Shown piece after piece: positions 51,169 through 64,000 of a stretch of 64,000 nt of DNA. Position 1 is the first letter of the stretch. Every line of letters starts with the position of its first letter. The notes beneath the pieces were generated by a model. It had not been told where the DNA came from. It did not search any database and worked only from the letters and a program-made list of their open reading frames with translations. The DNA is taken from contig QCVS01000002.1 of the NCBI GenBank assembly GCA_003210285.1, positions 62,001-126,000 on the forward strand, read 5' to 3'. Source of the DNA: Prochlorococcus sp. AG-686-J21 (GTDB taxonomy: Bacteria > Cyanobacteriota > Cyanobacteriia > PCC-6307 > Cyanobiaceae). Made by a program: the position numbers and the translations under genes.

Positions 51169-52404
51169 TTAGCTATACAATTCGCCGTTTATCAGGACTT
51201 CTCTTTTTAAATTAGTTGAGAAAATATCTGCCCACTTTTCAGCATCTAAAAGAACAAAATCCACAGGGCAACCTTTTTTAACCAACCCGTCCCAATTTAA
51301 ATTTAATAATCTACTTGGTGACAAGAAAATGGAAGATAAAGTCAATCTTTCCCAAGGATTTAATTGAAGCATTGGCATTGCAAGAGACATCAAATAAACG
51401 GGATCGTAATTACCAAATGGATACCATGGATCTTGAACATTATCGCTCCCGATAGAAACATCGACTAATGATTTTTGTAGTTGCTTTATTGGTGCAACTG
51501 GTCTTTTTAAAGATGTACTTTTTTCATTACGATTGAGCAGCCAGAAATTTGTAAGAGGAAGAGCAATCACTTTTATATTTTTCTCAGCAATTTTACTTCC
51601 CAGATTAAGAATCTCATTATTATTTAGAGATAAAATACTACTTAAATGACTACACGTTATTGGGACTTTAATATTTAATCTATCAATAGTTTCCAAAAGA
51701 ACTTTTATACCCGCTCCTGGCTCAATATTTGATTCATCTATGTGTAGATCAATTTCTAATTTATATTTATCTGCAAGCAAGAGAGTTTTAGAGAGTAAGT
51801 ATTTTAATTTTGTTTTATTTATGAAGGGAGGGACAAGAACACCCCCTAAAATACCATTTTCCTTAGAAAACATTTTTGCCAAATCCTCTCCATGAGGAGT
51901 ATCCCAAAACTCCAATGGAGCTAATGCTACATATTGCAATTTCAACTTAGAAGAATACTTTTTTTGAAGTTTAAAGAGCTCATCCCAAATATTATTATCC
52001 TGACTTTCGTAGGTATCAACATGACTTCTAATAGCTCTATAACCATTTTTAAGTGCCAAGTTTAGTGATTTTTCAGCTCTCTCTAAAACTTTATTTATAG
52101 ACCGAGTTTTATGCTCATCTAAATTTACTGATAATGCCTCTTGATAGTTTGATTTAAAATTAGGAAACTCTCCAAAAGTGAAAGATTTATCAAAATGTGA
52201 GTGAGTTTCAACAAATCTTGGAAAAAGAATTTTTTTTGGTTTATTTTTTTTGATTTTTAACGGCTTTAGTTCAGAAACAATTCCTTTTTCCCAAGCAACA
52301 AAAACAGAAGCAAAATCCTCATTATCAACTTTGAGGTTATCAGCATCTTCAATTTCACAAAGGCTTCTCGGTATAAGAACCTCTGTGTTTCCGGAATTAC
52401 TCAA
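51169..52404 (-). CDS. Cytosine deaminase-like amidohydrolase
   Basis: RFVETHSHFDKSF, SHVDTYESQ, DLHIDES, VSIGSDNVQDPWYPFG. Confidence 0.85.
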   Translation of the reverse strand: MSNSGNTEVLIPRSLCEIEDADNLKVDNEDFASVFVAWEKGIVSELKPLKIKKNKPKKILFPRFVETHSHFDKSFTFGEFPNFKSNYQEALSVNLDEHKTRSINKVLERAEKSLNLALKNGYRAIRSHVDTYESQDNNIWDELFKLQKKYSSKLKLQYVALAPLEFWDTPHGEDLAKMFSKENGILGGVLVPPFINKTKLKYLLSKTLLLADKYKLEIDLHIDESNIEPGAGIKVLLETIDRLNIKVPITCSHLSSILSLNNNEILNLGSKIAEKNIKVIALPLTNFWLLNRNEKSTSLKRPVAPIKQLQKSLVDVSIGSDNVQDPWYPFGNYDPVYLMSLAMPMLQLNPWERLTLSSIFLSPSRLLNLNWDGLVKKGCPVDFVLLDAEKWADIFSTNLKREVLINGELYS

Positions 52405-52538
52405 GATTTAATTTACTTTTATTTTATTTTAAAACATCAATAAAACTTATACAGAAATAGGAAATTACTTCAAAATCTTCTTAAACATACAAATATGCAT
52501 GAAATTTTACACGTAAGTTGTTAAATTTATAAATGTGA

Positions 52539-52612
52539 GGCGGGCGTCGCCAAGTGGTTAAGGCAGTGGCTTGTGGCGCCGCTATTCGGGGGTTCGAATC
52601 CCCTCGCTCGCC
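52539..52612 (+). tRNA. tRNA-His (anticodon GTG) with encoded G-1
   Basis: GGCGGGCG...GTGGCTTGTGGCGCCGC...GGTTCGAATCC...CGCTCGCC. Confidence 0.95.
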
Positions 52613-52685
52613 CTCAAAAATATTGCTCCAAAATTATTTAAATTATAATTTTGAATTAACAAATCCCTTTAAAACTTTTAGCAAA

Positions 52686-54080
52686 GTGCTAGCCAAACCA
52701 ATACAAGAAGAAAAAAAGTCTTATCAAAATTCCTCTATTGGTAGTTATTGGATAACAACTTTTGGTTGCCAAATGAATAAAGCAGATTCCGAAAGGATGG
52801 CTGGCACTCTTGAGAAAATGGGATATTCAAGAGCTATTGATGAATTAAAAGCTGATTTAGTTTTATATAACACCTGCACAATAAGAGATAGTGCTCAGCA
52901 AAAGGTTTACAGCTTTTTAGGAAAACAAGTCAAAAGAAAGCATAGTACTCCAAAATTAAAATTAGTTGTAGCAGGTTGCCTAGCACAACAAGAGGGTGAG
53001 TCTCTTTTAAGAAGAGTTCCCGAACTTGATCTAATCATGGGACCACAACATGTTAATAATCTTGAAAATCTTTTAGAGAGGGTTGATTCAGGTAATCAAG
53101 TCGTTGCCACTGAAGAAACTTTTATATCTGAAGATATTACTAATGCGAGAAGAGATAGCTCTATTTGTGCCTGGGTGAACATCATTTATGGTTGCAATGA
53201 AAGATGCTCTTATTGTGTTGTCCCATCTGTTAGAGGTAAAGAGCAGTCAAGATATCCAGATGCAATTAAAAGTGAAATACAAACTTTAGCTCAAAATAAT
53301 TTTAAAGAGGTAACTCTTTTAGGGCAAAATATTGATGCCTATGGTAGAGATCTTCCTGGAACGACAAAAGAAGGGAGAAAAGAAAATACCCTTACTGATC
53401 TTCTTTATTTTATTCACGATGTAGATGGAATTAGTAGAATAAGATTTTCTACTAGTCATCCAAAATATTTTTCAAAAAAACTTATAAAAGCTTGTAATGA
53501 ATTAGACAAAGTTTGTGAGCATTTTCATATTCCGTTTCAAAGTGGTAGTAATGAAATCCTGAGATTGATGGCTAGAGGTTACACGATCGAAAAATATAAA
53601 AGAATAATTGAAAATATAAGACTATTAATGCCAAATGCATCAATTACTGCTGATGCAATAGTTGCTTTCCCCGGAGAAACAGAAAACCAATATCGTGAGA
53701 CATTAGAATTAATATCTGATATTGGTTTTGATCAAGTAATGACCGCCGCCTATTCTCCAAGACCAAATACCCCAGCAGCCATATGGGATAATCAAATTCC
53801 TGAAGAAGTTAAAAAAGAAAGATTAAAAGAAATTAATGAACTAGTTGGAACAACCTCTAAAAAAAGAAATCAAAGATATTTAAATAATACTGAAAGTGTT
53901 TTAATTGAGGGATTGAATCCAAAAAATACCTCACAAATAATGGGGAGGACCAGAACCAACAGACTTACTTTTGTAGAAATACCAAAAAATAGTGGATTTA
54001 ATTATTCATTTGGTGATGAAATAAATGTTAAAATAACGGAAGCGAGATCCTTTTCTTTAAGCGGTCAAATTTGTAAGTAA
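52686..54080 (+). CDS. miaB: tRNA-2-methylthio-N6-dimethylallyladenosine synthase MiaB; start likely GTG 52686, not inside tRNA
   Basis: [28 protein letters not shown]. Confidence 0.93.
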   Translation: MLAKPIQEEKKSYQNSSIGSYWITTFGCQMNKADSERMAGTLEKMGYSRAIDELKADLVLYNTCTIRDSAQQKVYSFLGKQVKRKHSTPKLKLVVAGCLAQQEGESLLRRVPELDLIMGPQHVNNLENLLERVDSGNQVVATEETFISEDITNARRDSSICAWVNIIYGCNERCSYCVVPSVRGKEQSRYPDAIKSEIQTLAQNNFKEVTLLGQNIDAYGRDLPGTTKEGRKENTLTDLLYFIHDVDGISRIRFSTSHPKYFSKKLIKACNELDKVCEHFHIPFQSGSNEILRLMARGYTIEKYKRIIENIRLLMPNASITADAIVAFPGETENQYRETLELISDIGFDQVMTAAYSPRPNTPAAIWDNQIPEEVKKERLKEINELVGTTSKKRNQRYLNNTESVLIEGLNPKNTSQIMGRTRTNRLTFVEIPKNSGFNYSFGDEINVKITEARSFSLSGQICK

Positions 54081-54090
54081 TTTTTCTAAA

Positions 54091-55155
54091 ATGTTAGAAA
54101 AAAAATGTATTGGAATAATTTTTGGAGGAGAATCTAACGAGCATTATATTTCAATATCTTCCGCTAAGACAGTTTTTAAAGCATTAATTTCCAAAACAAA
54201 CATAGATAGATTTATGGTTAAAGCTTTTTATATTAATAAGCATGGAGTTTGGCTTGAAAACGAGAAATCTCTCGAATTATTAAAAGAAGAAGATAACAGA
54301 AATGAAGCGGTCGACAAGTACCAAGTATTACCTAAAGGAGAAATAAACTTTTTAGACAAAATAGAATTCCAAAGTATCGATATATGGTTCCCCCTTTTGC
54401 ATGGTTTAAATGGTGAAGATGGTGCAATTCATGGATTATTAAAATTTACCCAAAAACCCCTAGTGGGAGGAGGAATTTTAGGTTCTGCACTTGGAATGGA
54501 TAAAATATTAATGAAAAAAATATTTTCACATCTAGCAATTCCACAAGTAAATTATTTAGCTATCCAAAATTATGATCTTAGTGATGTTAATGTTAAAAAT
54601 AATTTATCTTTTAAGATTATTGAAAAATTAAAGTTACCAGTTTTTATTAAGCCTGCCAATTCAGGATCTTCACTTGGCATTTCTAAGGCCAAAACTAAAT
54701 CAGAAATATTTAAAGCTTTAGAAAAGGCTTGGGAAATAGACTCAAGGATTGTTATCGAGGAAGGTTTGGATGTTAGAGAACTTGAATGCGGAATCATTGG
54801 CAATTTAAAACTTTCCGTATCTGAAATAGGTGAAGTTTGCTATTCAACAGATTGGTACGATTATGATTCAAAATATTCGATGGCTAATCAAATAATTATT
54901 CCAGCTGATATTGATTCTCAAATCTCTAAACAAATTAAAGATATTGCTATTCGAAGTTGTAGAGCATTAAATGTTTACGGGTTTGCAAGGGTTGATTTCT
55001 TTTTAGAAAAGATTTCAAATAAAATTTTTCTGAATGAAATAAATACAATTCCTGGTTTTACTAGTAATAGTATGTTTCCCATGCTTTGGGATGCTTCAGG
55101 TTTAAATATTGATCAACTTGTGGCTAAACTAATTTATATATCCTCAGATTTATAG
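54091..55155 (+). CDS. ddl: D-alanine--D-alanine ligase
   Basis: IIFGGESNEHYISISSA, EINTIPGFTSNSMFPMLW. Confidence 0.95.
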   Translation: MLEKKCIGIIFGGESNEHYISISSAKTVFKALISKTNIDRFMVKAFYINKHGVWLENEKSLELLKEEDNRNEAVDKYQVLPKGEINFLDKIEFQSIDIWFPLLHGLNGEDGAIHGLLKFTQKPLVGGGILGSALGMDKILMKKIFSHLAIPQVNYLAIQNYDLSDVNVKNNLSFKIIEKLKLPVFIKPANSGSSLGISKAKTKSEIFKALEKAWEIDSRIVIEEGLDVRELECGIIGNLKLSVSEIGEVCYSTDWYDYDSKYSMANQIIIPADIDSQISKQIKDIAIRSCRALNVYGFARVDFFLEKISNKIFLNEINTIPGFTSNSMFPMLWDASGLNIDQLVAKLIYISSDL

Positions 55156-55166
55156 ATTAAAGTCAA

Positions 55167-55577
55167 ATGTTGCATGGACTACTTTGGTTACCATTACTTT
55201 TAATCTTCGTTCTATTAACAGCTCTTGGTTGGCTAGAAAGAAGAAGACAAAATCTTTTTAGGAATTGGGCTACTGGTTCTGAAATTTGCAAGTTAGATAG
55301 TTCTGGTGCAGCCTTTTTAAAAGATGGGGAATTAAGATGGAGTGCATTTGAAGCTGGAATATTTGAAGAGAAAGACAGTTTTACAATAAAGAAACTAGAA
55401 CTAGTAGAGTTAATGGCCCTTACCTCAGGAGAAGCTCCTTTAACCGATGAATCTCAAGGTAAGTGTAGACTCAGACTCGTTGGGGATGGGAAAGAGATGG
55501 ATGTTCCATTTTCAGATGCAGAGAGAGCTAGAGAATGGATGGATCAACTGATGGAAAAATCTAGATGTGATTTGTGA
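55167..55577 (+). CDS. Conserved hypothetical membrane protein
   Basis: ORF between ddl and ftsQ-like gene, N-terminal TM. Confidence 0.7.
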   Translation: MLHGLLWLPLLLIFVLLTALGWLERRRQNLFRNWATGSEICKLDSSGAAFLKDGELRWSAFEAGIFEEKDSFTIKKLELVELMALTSGEAPLTDESQGKCRLRLVGDGKEMDVPFSDAERAREWMDQLMEKSRCDL

Positions 55578-56299
55578 AGGATAAACAAAAAGGGGAAAAA
55601 AGAAGATTTTTTCTGTTAATTACCTTTTTATTCTTTTCAAGTTATGCAACCTCTAAAACTTTAAAGAAAGTTAATTACCAAGACATTTCTATTGTTGGTA
55701 GCGAATTATTTTCAATCGACGATATAGTTGCTAACTCATCTCTAAATTTTCCGACTCCATTGATATTTGTCAAAACCACATACATAGAAAAAGAATTAAA
55801 AAAAAATTTATCTTTAAAGAACGTTTCTGTTTTCAGGCAAATATTCCCTTTTGGTTTAAAAATTCTAATTAAAACAAGAACTCCAATAGCTTACGGCGAG
55901 AGAATTTTAAAAGGAGAAAAAATAACTGGTTTTATAGATGAAGATGGTTTTTTTATAAATGAAAAATATTCAGATCAAGTAAATTTGAAAAAATTATCTA
56001 GTAAAATTTTTGGATGGAAAGAAAATTTTAGAGAGACATTATCAAAAATTTTGGATTACCAAAAGTATAGCGATGTTGAATTCATTACAATGGCCTTCTC
56101 GCCAAATGGTTTTTTAACTTTAGAGGAAAAAAGTTTGAAAACAATATTGCTAGGATTTAATCCAAAAATAATAGAAATTCAATTACAAGTAATCAATGAT
56201 ATTAAAAAACAAATAAAGGAAAATAATATTTTAGAAAAAATAGATAATATCGATATAACTGACCCCAACAATCCAAAAATTAAAGTGTTCAAACCCTAA
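55574..56299 (+). CDS. ftsQ: FtsQ/DivIB-like POTRA protein
   Basis: VNYQDISIVGSELFSIDDIVANSSL POTRA; position upstream of ftsZ. Confidence 0.75.
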   Translation: MKDKQKGEKRRFFLLITFLFFSSYATSKTLKKVNYQDISIVGSELFSIDDIVANSSLNFPTPLIFVKTTYIEKELKKNLSLKNVSVFRQIFPFGLKILIKTRTPIAYGERILKGEKITGFIDEDGFFINEKYSDQVNLKKLSSKIFGWKENFRETLSKILDYQKYSDVEFITMAFSPNGFLTLEEKSLKTILLGFNPKIIEIQLQVINDIKKQIKENNILEKIDNIDITDPNNPKIKVFKP

Positions 56300-56476
56300 T
56301 AATTGGAAACAAATTTCATAAAAGTTTTTTTGATCAGTTCAGTGTCAGAAAGGGTTTAGACAAAATGCTCAATTTTTTGAGAAGTTAATAATTGAGGACT
56401 TTCTTCAAAAAATTCCTACATATCAGCTTAGTGAGTTCATAATGCACCCAATACTAGTATTTGATTTTATTTAGAG

Positions 56477-57592
56477 ATGAGCTTCGGAAACAATCCAAAC
56501 TTAGATCAATCAAAAGGCATCCTTCCAAGTCAAAGTGCCAAAATTGAAGTAATCGGTGTAGGGGGTGGTGGAAGTAATGCTGTTAACAGGATGATTGATA
56601 GCGATCTTGAAGGCGTTTCATTCAGAGTTCTTAACACTGATGCCCAAGCCTTACTACAGTCCTCTGCAGAACGTAGAGTTCAATTAGGTCAGAATTTAAC
56701 CAGAGGACTCGGAGCTGGAGGAAATCCAAGTATCGGTCAAAAGGCTGCAGAAGAATCTAGAGATGAGCTTCAACAATCACTAGAGGGATCCGACTTAGTT
56801 TTCATAGCAGCAGGAATGGGTGGAGGTACTGGCACAGGAGCAGCTCCGGTTGTTGCTGAAGTAGCAAAGCAAAGCGGAGCATTAACAATTGGCATAGTAA
56901 CTAAACCATTTTCTTTTGAAGGTAAAAGAAGAATGCGTCAAGCAGAAGAAGGAATTGCAAGATTGGCAGAAAATGTTGATACTCTTATCGTCATACCAAA
57001 TGATCGGTTAAAAGAAGTTTCTTCAGGTGCCTCTATTCAAGAAGCGTTCAGGAATGCAGATGATGTTTTAAGAATGGGAGTTCAAGGTATAAGTGAAGTA
57101 ATTACCCGACCTGGTGAGGTTAATCTTGATTTCGCTGATGTTAGATCAGTCATGACTGAAGCTGGTACAGCGCTTCTTGGTGTGGGTATTGGATCTGGTC
57201 GATCTAGAGCCATAGAGGCTGCTCAAGCTGCTATTAATAGTCCATTACTAGAAGCAGGAAGAATTGACGGAGCAAAAGGTTGCCTTGTAAATATCACTGG
57301 GGGGAGAGATTTGACTCTTGACGATGTTAACTCAGTTGGAGAAGTTATTAGTGATGTAGTAGATCAGGATGCAAATATAATTGTTGGTCAAGCGGTTAAT
57401 GAAGATATGGAAGGTGAGATACAAGTTACCGTTATTGCGACAGGTTTTGATACAAATCAACCATTGAAACAACAAAGAATTAAAAATAGATTAACTAATC
57501 AATCTTTTTATAATGTTTCCGACAATAAAGACACAGGAGCAAATATTCCAGACTTTTTAAGATTAAGGCAAAATAAAAAAGATATCGAATAA
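56477..57592 (+). CDS. ftsZ: Cell division protein FtsZ
   Basis: [29 protein letters not shown]. Confidence 0.97.
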   Translation: MSFGNNPNLDQSKGILPSQSAKIEVIGVGGGGSNAVNRMIDSDLEGVSFRVLNTDAQALLQSSAERRVQLGQNLTRGLGAGGNPSIGQKAAEESRDELQQSLEGSDLVFIAAGMGGGTGTGAAPVVAEVAKQSGALTIGIVTKPFSFEGKRRMRQAEEGIARLAENVDTLIVIPNDRLKEVSSGASIQEAFRNADDVLRMGVQGISEVITRPGEVNLDFADVRSVMTEAGTALLGVGIGSGRSRAIEAAQAAINSPLLEAGRIDGAKGCLVNITGGRDLTLDDVNSVGEVISDVVDQDANIIVGQAVNEDMEGEIQVTVIATGFDTNQPLKQQRIKNRLTNQSFYNVSDNKDTGANIPDFLRLRQNKKDIE

Positions 57593-57607
57593 TCGCTAAA
57601 ATAAAGT

Positions 57608-57701
57608 GACTCGGTTATCTCGCCTGCCTCAAGCATCCCTTGTGGCTGCTACCTTCCGATCCTGACCAGGTTTGGGCGTTAAAACCGCGAAAGGCCGAGT
57701 C
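57608..57701 (-). ncRNA. ffs: Signal recognition particle RNA (small bacterial type)
   Basis: Minus strand GACTCGGCC...CCTGGTCAGGATCGGAAGGTAGCAGCC...GGCGAGATAACCGAGTC, closed by GACTCGG/CCGAGTC. Confidence 0.93.
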
Positions 57702-57746
57702 AAAAATATACTAGCAATTTTTGATAAAAAAAGATACATATCTCTT

Positions 57747-58520
57747 ATGTTGCCATCAGAACTAGTTAAATATAAAAAAAATTCTCAAAAGATTATTGCA
57801 TTAACTGCATGGGATTCTATTTCAGGTTCTCTAGCTGAGCAATCAGGAGCAGATATTGTTCTAGTGGGGGACTCTTTAGCAATGGTGTGTTTAGGATACA
57901 AATCCACCTTGCCTGTTACTTTAGAAAATATGATTCATCACACAAATGCAGTTTCTAGAGGATTCAGCAAAGAAATAGAAGAACAGTCTTTATTGGTATG
58001 TGATATGCCTTTTCTTACTTATCAATGCGGAGAAAACAAGGCAATGGAATATGCTGGAAAAATAATTAAGAACACCTATGCAAAGGCAGTAAAAGTTGAG
58101 GGTGCTGATCCAGAGGTACAAAATGTTATTTCAAGACTAATAAGGATGGGGATTCCTGTCATGGGACATATAGGGCTTACTCCACAGAGCTATTTGAATC
58201 TAGGATTTAAACAACAAGGGAACAATTCAGAAAGTCACGAAAAAATCAAAAGAGATGCTTTATCACTAGAAAAACTAGGATGTTTTTCTATAGTTTTAGA
58301 ACATATTCCAGAATTACTTGCCAAAGAAATTCAAATCGAATTAAAAATACCAACAATAGGTATTGGTGCAGGAAAATTTTGTGATGGACAAGTAAGAGTT
58401 ACTGCTGATTTATTAGGGCTAAGTGATAAGCAACCTCCATTTTGTAAACCAATTATTGATGGGAAAAAGTTTTTTGGTGAAAAATTAAAAGAATGGGTAG
58501 CGTCTGAAAGGCTCAGTTAA
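57747..58520 (+). CDS. panB: 3-methyl-2-oxobutanoate hydroxymethyltransferase; start corrected downstream of SRP RNA
   Basis: ALTAWDSISGSLAEQSGADIVLVGDSLAMVCLGY. Confidence 0.95.
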   Translation: MLPSELVKYKKNSQKIIALTAWDSISGSLAEQSGADIVLVGDSLAMVCLGYKSTLPVTLENMIHHTNAVSRGFSKEIEEQSLLVCDMPFLTYQCGENKAMEYAGKIIKNTYAKAVKVEGADPEVQNVISRLIRMGIPVMGHIGLTPQSYLNLGFKQQGNNSESHEKIKRDALSLEKLGCFSIVLEHIPELLAKEIQIELKIPTIGIGAGKFCDGQVRVTADLLGLSDKQPPFCKPIIDGKKFFGEKLKEWVASERLS

Positions 58521-59736
58521 CTTTTTCCCACCACCTAAACATCGAAACAAGAATTTGATTGCTTAATTCCATCCCTTTTGGATCACTCAAAAAAAATCTG
58601 TTTCCTCTTTTAATCAAAAGGCCAGTTTCTTGGAAGGGTTCCCATTCTTTTAATAACTTTGTTAAAGCTTTTTTGGACTTTTTATTATCCCAATTTTGTT
58701 CATCTACTAACTCATAAATATTGATTCCTTCTTTAAGTCTGATTCCTAACATGATTTTCTCATCCAATTCTTTATAAATATTTTCTTGGTTAACGAGTGA
58801 ATGTTCTAATTTGATTTCGCATTGCTTAGTTACCCATTTTTTATAATCTTTACTAATTCTTGGCCTTGTAAAATTCTCCCCCCATGGAGAACTAGTCGAT
58901 CCTTGACCAAAACTCCACCATCCATGACCCTTCCAATAAACTCTATTATGTCTTGATTGATGTCCAGGAAGAGAATAATTGGAAATTTCATATCTTGTAT
59001 AACCTGACGTTTTTAAAATAAAACTTGTTAGTTCACTATTTTTAAAAGCCTCATCATCATCCGGTAATGATAGTTTACCTAAATCAACTAATTTCTTAAA
59101 AACAGTTCCATTCTCAATACTTAAATCGTAAATTGATATGTGTGGAGGACAGAACTTTAAAGATAGTTTTAAGTCTTCTTGCCATTTTTTAAAATTACAT
59201 TTTGGTAAATTTTGAATTAAATCCAAACTCCAACTTTTTATAAAACCATGATCATATGCTTTCTTTAACCAAAAACAAGATTTTTCTACATCTTTACTGC
59301 CATGTCTTCTTCCTGCCTGTTCTAGAACCTGATTATTAAAACTTTGAACACCAAGACTAAATCTATTTATCCCAGCCTTTATAAAGCCATATAGATCATC
59401 TTCATTAAAACTAGCTGGGTCGACCTCCATTGTAATTTCAGAACCATAATCAATTCCGTAACTCTCCTTAAAAAGATTTATTAAATCTTTAATCTGCAAG
59501 GGATTTAAAATTGAAGGAGTTCCTCCACCGATATAAATTGTTGAAAGAGGAGATTTATGTTTGATTGATAATATTTCTTTATTTAAATAGGTCAAATATT
59601 CTTTTACGGTTTTACTCCCATATCCCTCCAAACTTTCAATTTTATTGCCTAAAGGTATAACTGCAAAATCACAATAGAAACATCTTCTGTGGCAAAAAGG
59701 TATGTGTACGTAAGCACTTCTTGGAAACTTATTCAT
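58513..59736 (-). CDS. hemW: HemW-like radical SAM protein
   Basis: YVHIPFCHRRCFYCDFAV, TIYIGGGTPS. Confidence 0.92.
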   Translation of the reverse strand: MNKFPRSAYVHIPFCHRRCFYCDFAVIPLGNKIESLEGYGSKTVKEYLTYLNKEILSIKHKSPLSTIYIGGGTPSILNPLQIKDLINLFKESYGIDYGSEITMEVDPASFNEDDLYGFIKAGINRFSLGVQSFNNQVLEQAGRRHGSKDVEKSCFWLKKAYDHGFIKSWSLDLIQNLPKCNFKKWQEDLKLSLKFCPPHISIYDLSIENGTVFKKLVDLGKLSLPDDDEAFKNSELTSFILKTSGYTRYEISNYSLPGHQSRHNRVYWKGHGWWSFGQGSTSSPWGENFTRPRISKDYKKWVTKQCEIKLEHSLVNQENIYKELDEKIMLGIRLKEGINIYELVDEQNWDNKKSKKALTKLLKEWEPFQETGLLIKRGNRFFLSDPKGMELSNQILVSMFRWWEKVN

Positions 59737-59834
59737 AATACAAATAAAATATTAAGCTTTAAAAAAAACCATATAGGATTATAAAAAATAAAATCTTTAT
59801 TTACTCAATTAATAAACCCTAGTAGATTATATGT

Positions 59835-60944
59835 ATGACGGATATCTTAGTACTAATTTTATTTGTATTGTCTGGAGCGGCATCAGGATGGCTTGGGGTT
59901 GATCTTCTACCAATAGACGTACTTAAGCAGGTCTCAAATGTAGAAGGTTTTAGAGTTGTACTTGCGATAATAGGATTTTTTATTGGACTAGCAGCAGGTT
60001 TTGTCTTTTTACAGCTAAGAAAGACATTCCTTGATCAAATACGCACAATGCCTACAGATTTACTAATTAGTAGAGCGGTAGGTTTGATTTTAGGATTACT
60101 TGTTGCGAATCTACTACTTGCTCCAATATTGTTGATTCCATTTCCAAGGGAAGTATTTTTTGCAAAACCTTTATCAGCCATTCTTAGTAATTTTTTCTTT
60201 GGGGCACTTGGCTATAAATTAGCTGATACTCACGGCAGGACACTGCTAAGACTATTCAACCCGACTAATACTGACGCTTATTTAGTAAACGAAGGAATAA
60301 TTCCAGCAGCAAGCCCAAAAATTCTTGATACTAGTGTAATTATTGATGGAAGGATAAATGGTTTATTAAGCTGTGGATTACTTGAGGGTCAATTAATTGT
60401 GGCTCAAAGTGTGATTGATGAGCTACAAACTTTAGCTGACTCTAGTAGTAATGAAAAAAGAGGGAAAGGAAGAAGAGGTCTTAAATTATTGAAAGAGTTA
60501 AGAGAACTCTATGGAAGGAGACTTGTAATAAATCCAACTAAGTATGAGGGTAATGGGGTAGATGAAAAACTTCTAAGAATTACTGAGGATATGGCAGGTA
60601 CTTTAATTACGGCAGATTATAATCTCTCTCAGATTGCAGAAGTCAAAGAATTAAAAGTTATGAATTTGAGCGATTTAGTTATAGCTTTAAGGCCAGAAGT
60701 ACAACCTGGAGAATCACTTAATATAAAAATAGTCAGAGAGGGGAAAGAAAAATTGCAAGGAATTGGATATTTGGACGATGGGACAATGGTTGTAATTGAT
60801 GATGCAAAGAATTTTGTTGGTGAAAGATTAGACATAGTTATTACTGGTGCATTGCAAACTCCCACTGGAAGAATGGTCTTTGGAAAATTGATAAATAATC
60901 CTGAGTCAAACAAATCTTTTAAATCTCCAGCGACACAGGGCTAA
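59835..60944 (+). CDS. PIN/TRAM-domain membrane protein (YacL-like)
   Basis: ILDTSVIIDGRI, LITADYNLSQIA, TRAM tail. Confidence 0.88.
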   Translation: MTDILVLILFVLSGAASGWLGVDLLPIDVLKQVSNVEGFRVVLAIIGFFIGLAAGFVFLQLRKTFLDQIRTMPTDLLISRAVGLILGLLVANLLLAPILLIPFPREVFFAKPLSAILSNFFFGALGYKLADTHGRTLLRLFNPTNTDAYLVNEGIIPAASPKILDTSVIIDGRINGLLSCGLLEGQLIVAQSVIDELQTLADSSSNEKRGKGRRGLKLLKELRELYGRRLVINPTKYEGNGVDEKLLRITEDMAGTLITADYNLSQIAEVKELKVMNLSDLVIALRPEVQPGESLNIKIVREGKEKLQGIGYLDDGTMVVIDDAKNFVGERLDIVITGALQTPTGRMVFGKLINNPESNKSFKSPATQG

Positions 60945-60975
60945 ATCTAGCTAGAATCAAAACAATATTAATTTT

Positions 60976-61647
60976 GTGGAACATATGACTGTATCTGCTC
61001 CTTATTACGGCGAGAATACCGCTATGAGGACTCCGCCACCAGATTTACCTTCACTTCTGCTAAAGGAGAGAATTGTGTACCTCGGATTGCCTTTATTTTC
61101 AGACGATGACGCTAAAAGACAATTAGGAATGGATGTTACCGAGCTCATTATTGCTCAACTCCTTTATCTAGAATTTGATGATCCAGATAAACCTATTTAT
61201 TTTTATATAAATTCAACAGGTACTAGTTGGTATACAGGAGATGCGGTGGGTTTTGAAACAGAAGCTTTTGCTATTTGCGATACCATTAATTACATTAAAC
61301 CACCTATACATACAATTTGTATTGGACAAGCAATGGGTACAGCGGCAGTCATCTTATCTTCAGGGACAAAAGGTCATAGAGCAGCTCTTCCTCATGCTTC
61401 TATTGTCCTTCATCAACCAATTAGCGGTGCTAGAGGGCAAGCCACTGATATCCAAATAAGGGCAGAAGAGGTCTTAAAAAACAAAAAATCAATGCTTGAA
61501 ATTTTATCACGCAACACTGGTAAAAGTATTGAAGAGCTTTCGAAAGACTCTGACAGGATGAGTTATCTTAATCCTCAAGAAGCTTTAGATTATGGAGTAA
61601 TTGATAGAATACTAACAAGCCAAAAAGATTTGCCAAATAACATTTAA
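60976..61647 (+). CDS. clpR: ClpP-like subunit lacking catalytic Ser (ClpR)
   Basis: CIGQAMGTAAVILSSG in place of [13 protein letters not shown]; insertion NSTGTSWYTGDAVG. Confidence 0.88.
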   Translation: MEHMTVSAPYYGENTAMRTPPPDLPSLLLKERIVYLGLPLFSDDDAKRQLGMDVTELIIAQLLYLEFDDPDKPIYFYINSTGTSWYTGDAVGFETEAFAICDTINYIKPPIHTICIGQAMGTAAVILSSGTKGHRAALPHASIVLHQPISGARGQATDIQIRAEEVLKNKKSMLEILSRNTGKSIEELSKDSDRMSYLNPQEALDYGVIDRILTSQKDLPNNI

Positions 61648-61679
61648 TTCTTACTTTTAACTAACTACTTATTACAATT

Positions 61680-62285
61680 ATGCCAATAGGAACTCCAAGC
61701 GTGCCTTATAGACTTCCAGGAAGTCAATACGAAAGATGGGTGGACATTTACACAAGATTAGGTGTTGAGAGGATTTTATTCCTCGGACAAGAAGTTAATG
61801 ATGGAATTGCTAACAGCTTAGTTGCTCAAATGCTCTACCTCGATTCTGATGACAATACAAAACCTATTTATCTTTATATAAATAGTCCTGGAGGATCAGT
61901 TACTGCCGGTTTGGCAATATATGACACTATCAAATACGTTAAGAGTGATGTGGTCACTATATGCGTAGGTCTTGCAGCCTCAATGGGAGCATTTTTATTG
62001 GGAGCTGGTACTAAAGGTAAAAGGGTTGCTCTTCCTCATAGTCGAATTATGATTCATCAACCACTAGGGGGGACTTCACAACGTCAGGCTAGTGATATTG
62101 AAATAGAAGCTAAAGAAATACTGAGAATTAAAGATATGTTGAACCACTCTATGGCTGATATGACAGGCCAATCATTTGAAAAAATAGAGAAAGATACTGA
62201 CAGAGATTATTTTCTAAGTGCTGAAGAAGCTAGAAACTATGGACTAATTGACAGAGTAATTTCACATCCAAGCGAGGCCAGATAG
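61680..62285 (+). CDS. clpP: ATP-dependent Clp protease proteolytic subunit
   Basis: [45 protein letters not shown]. Confidence 0.96.
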   Translation: MPIGTPSVPYRLPGSQYERWVDIYTRLGVERILFLGQEVNDGIANSLVAQMLYLDSDDNTKPIYLYINSPGGSVTAGLAIYDTIKYVKSDVVTICVGLAASMGAFLLGAGTKGKRVALPHSRIMIHQPLGGTSQRQASDIEIEAKEILRIKDMLNHSMADMTGQSFEKIEKDTDRDYFLSAEEARNYGLIDRVISHPSEAR

Positions 62286-62374
62286 GTCTAATTATCTAAA
62301 ATTAATATTTGAATATAAATTTTTAAATGAGCAATTATATGGTTTATTTACACGTTTAATGCCTAAAATATTAA

Positions 62375-64000
<1,626 letters not shown>

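Noticed and set aside
52554-52685. Track's N-terminal extension of miaB
   Set aside because: Begins inside tRNA-His; a downstream GTG is more plausible
57672-57746. Track's N-terminal extension of panB
   Set aside because: Begins inside SRP RNA on the opposite strand; ATG 57747 matches PanB length

Overview
AT-rich, gene-dense window that looks like a high-light Prochlorococcus-type chromosome (inferred from gene content and order: cobL, ftsZ/ddl, sodN-sodX-Ni transporter, clpR-clpP3, ilvC-cobD). About 1-10.5 kb is accessory: a FecCD/FecE-type iron or cobalamin ABC uptake pair, a DUF481-like outer-membrane protein, two tandem-duplicated small secreted proteins, and a four-gene tyrosine-recombinase module abutting the 3' end of tRNA-Ala(GGC). 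It also holds a cell-surface block: a 2OG-Fe(II) oxygenase, a manC pseudogene remnant, gmd and fcl. About 10.5-64 kb is mostly ordinary core genome, with tRNA-Leu(CAA), tRNA-His(GTG) and SRP RNA. The main leads are: (1) the integrase module, with paired TGCAC-N7-TGCAC motifs in inverted orientation at its ends and an imperfect direct repeat bracketing the adjacent cargo; (2) the tandem secreted paralogs; (3) a decayed manC tail directly before gmd; (4) three genes whose conserved N-termini extend upstream of any in-frame ATG/GTG/TTG; (5) an in-frame trmD-ispF fusion; (6) several small ORFs absent from the supplied track. No database search or computed alignment was possible; family calls come from reading motifs.
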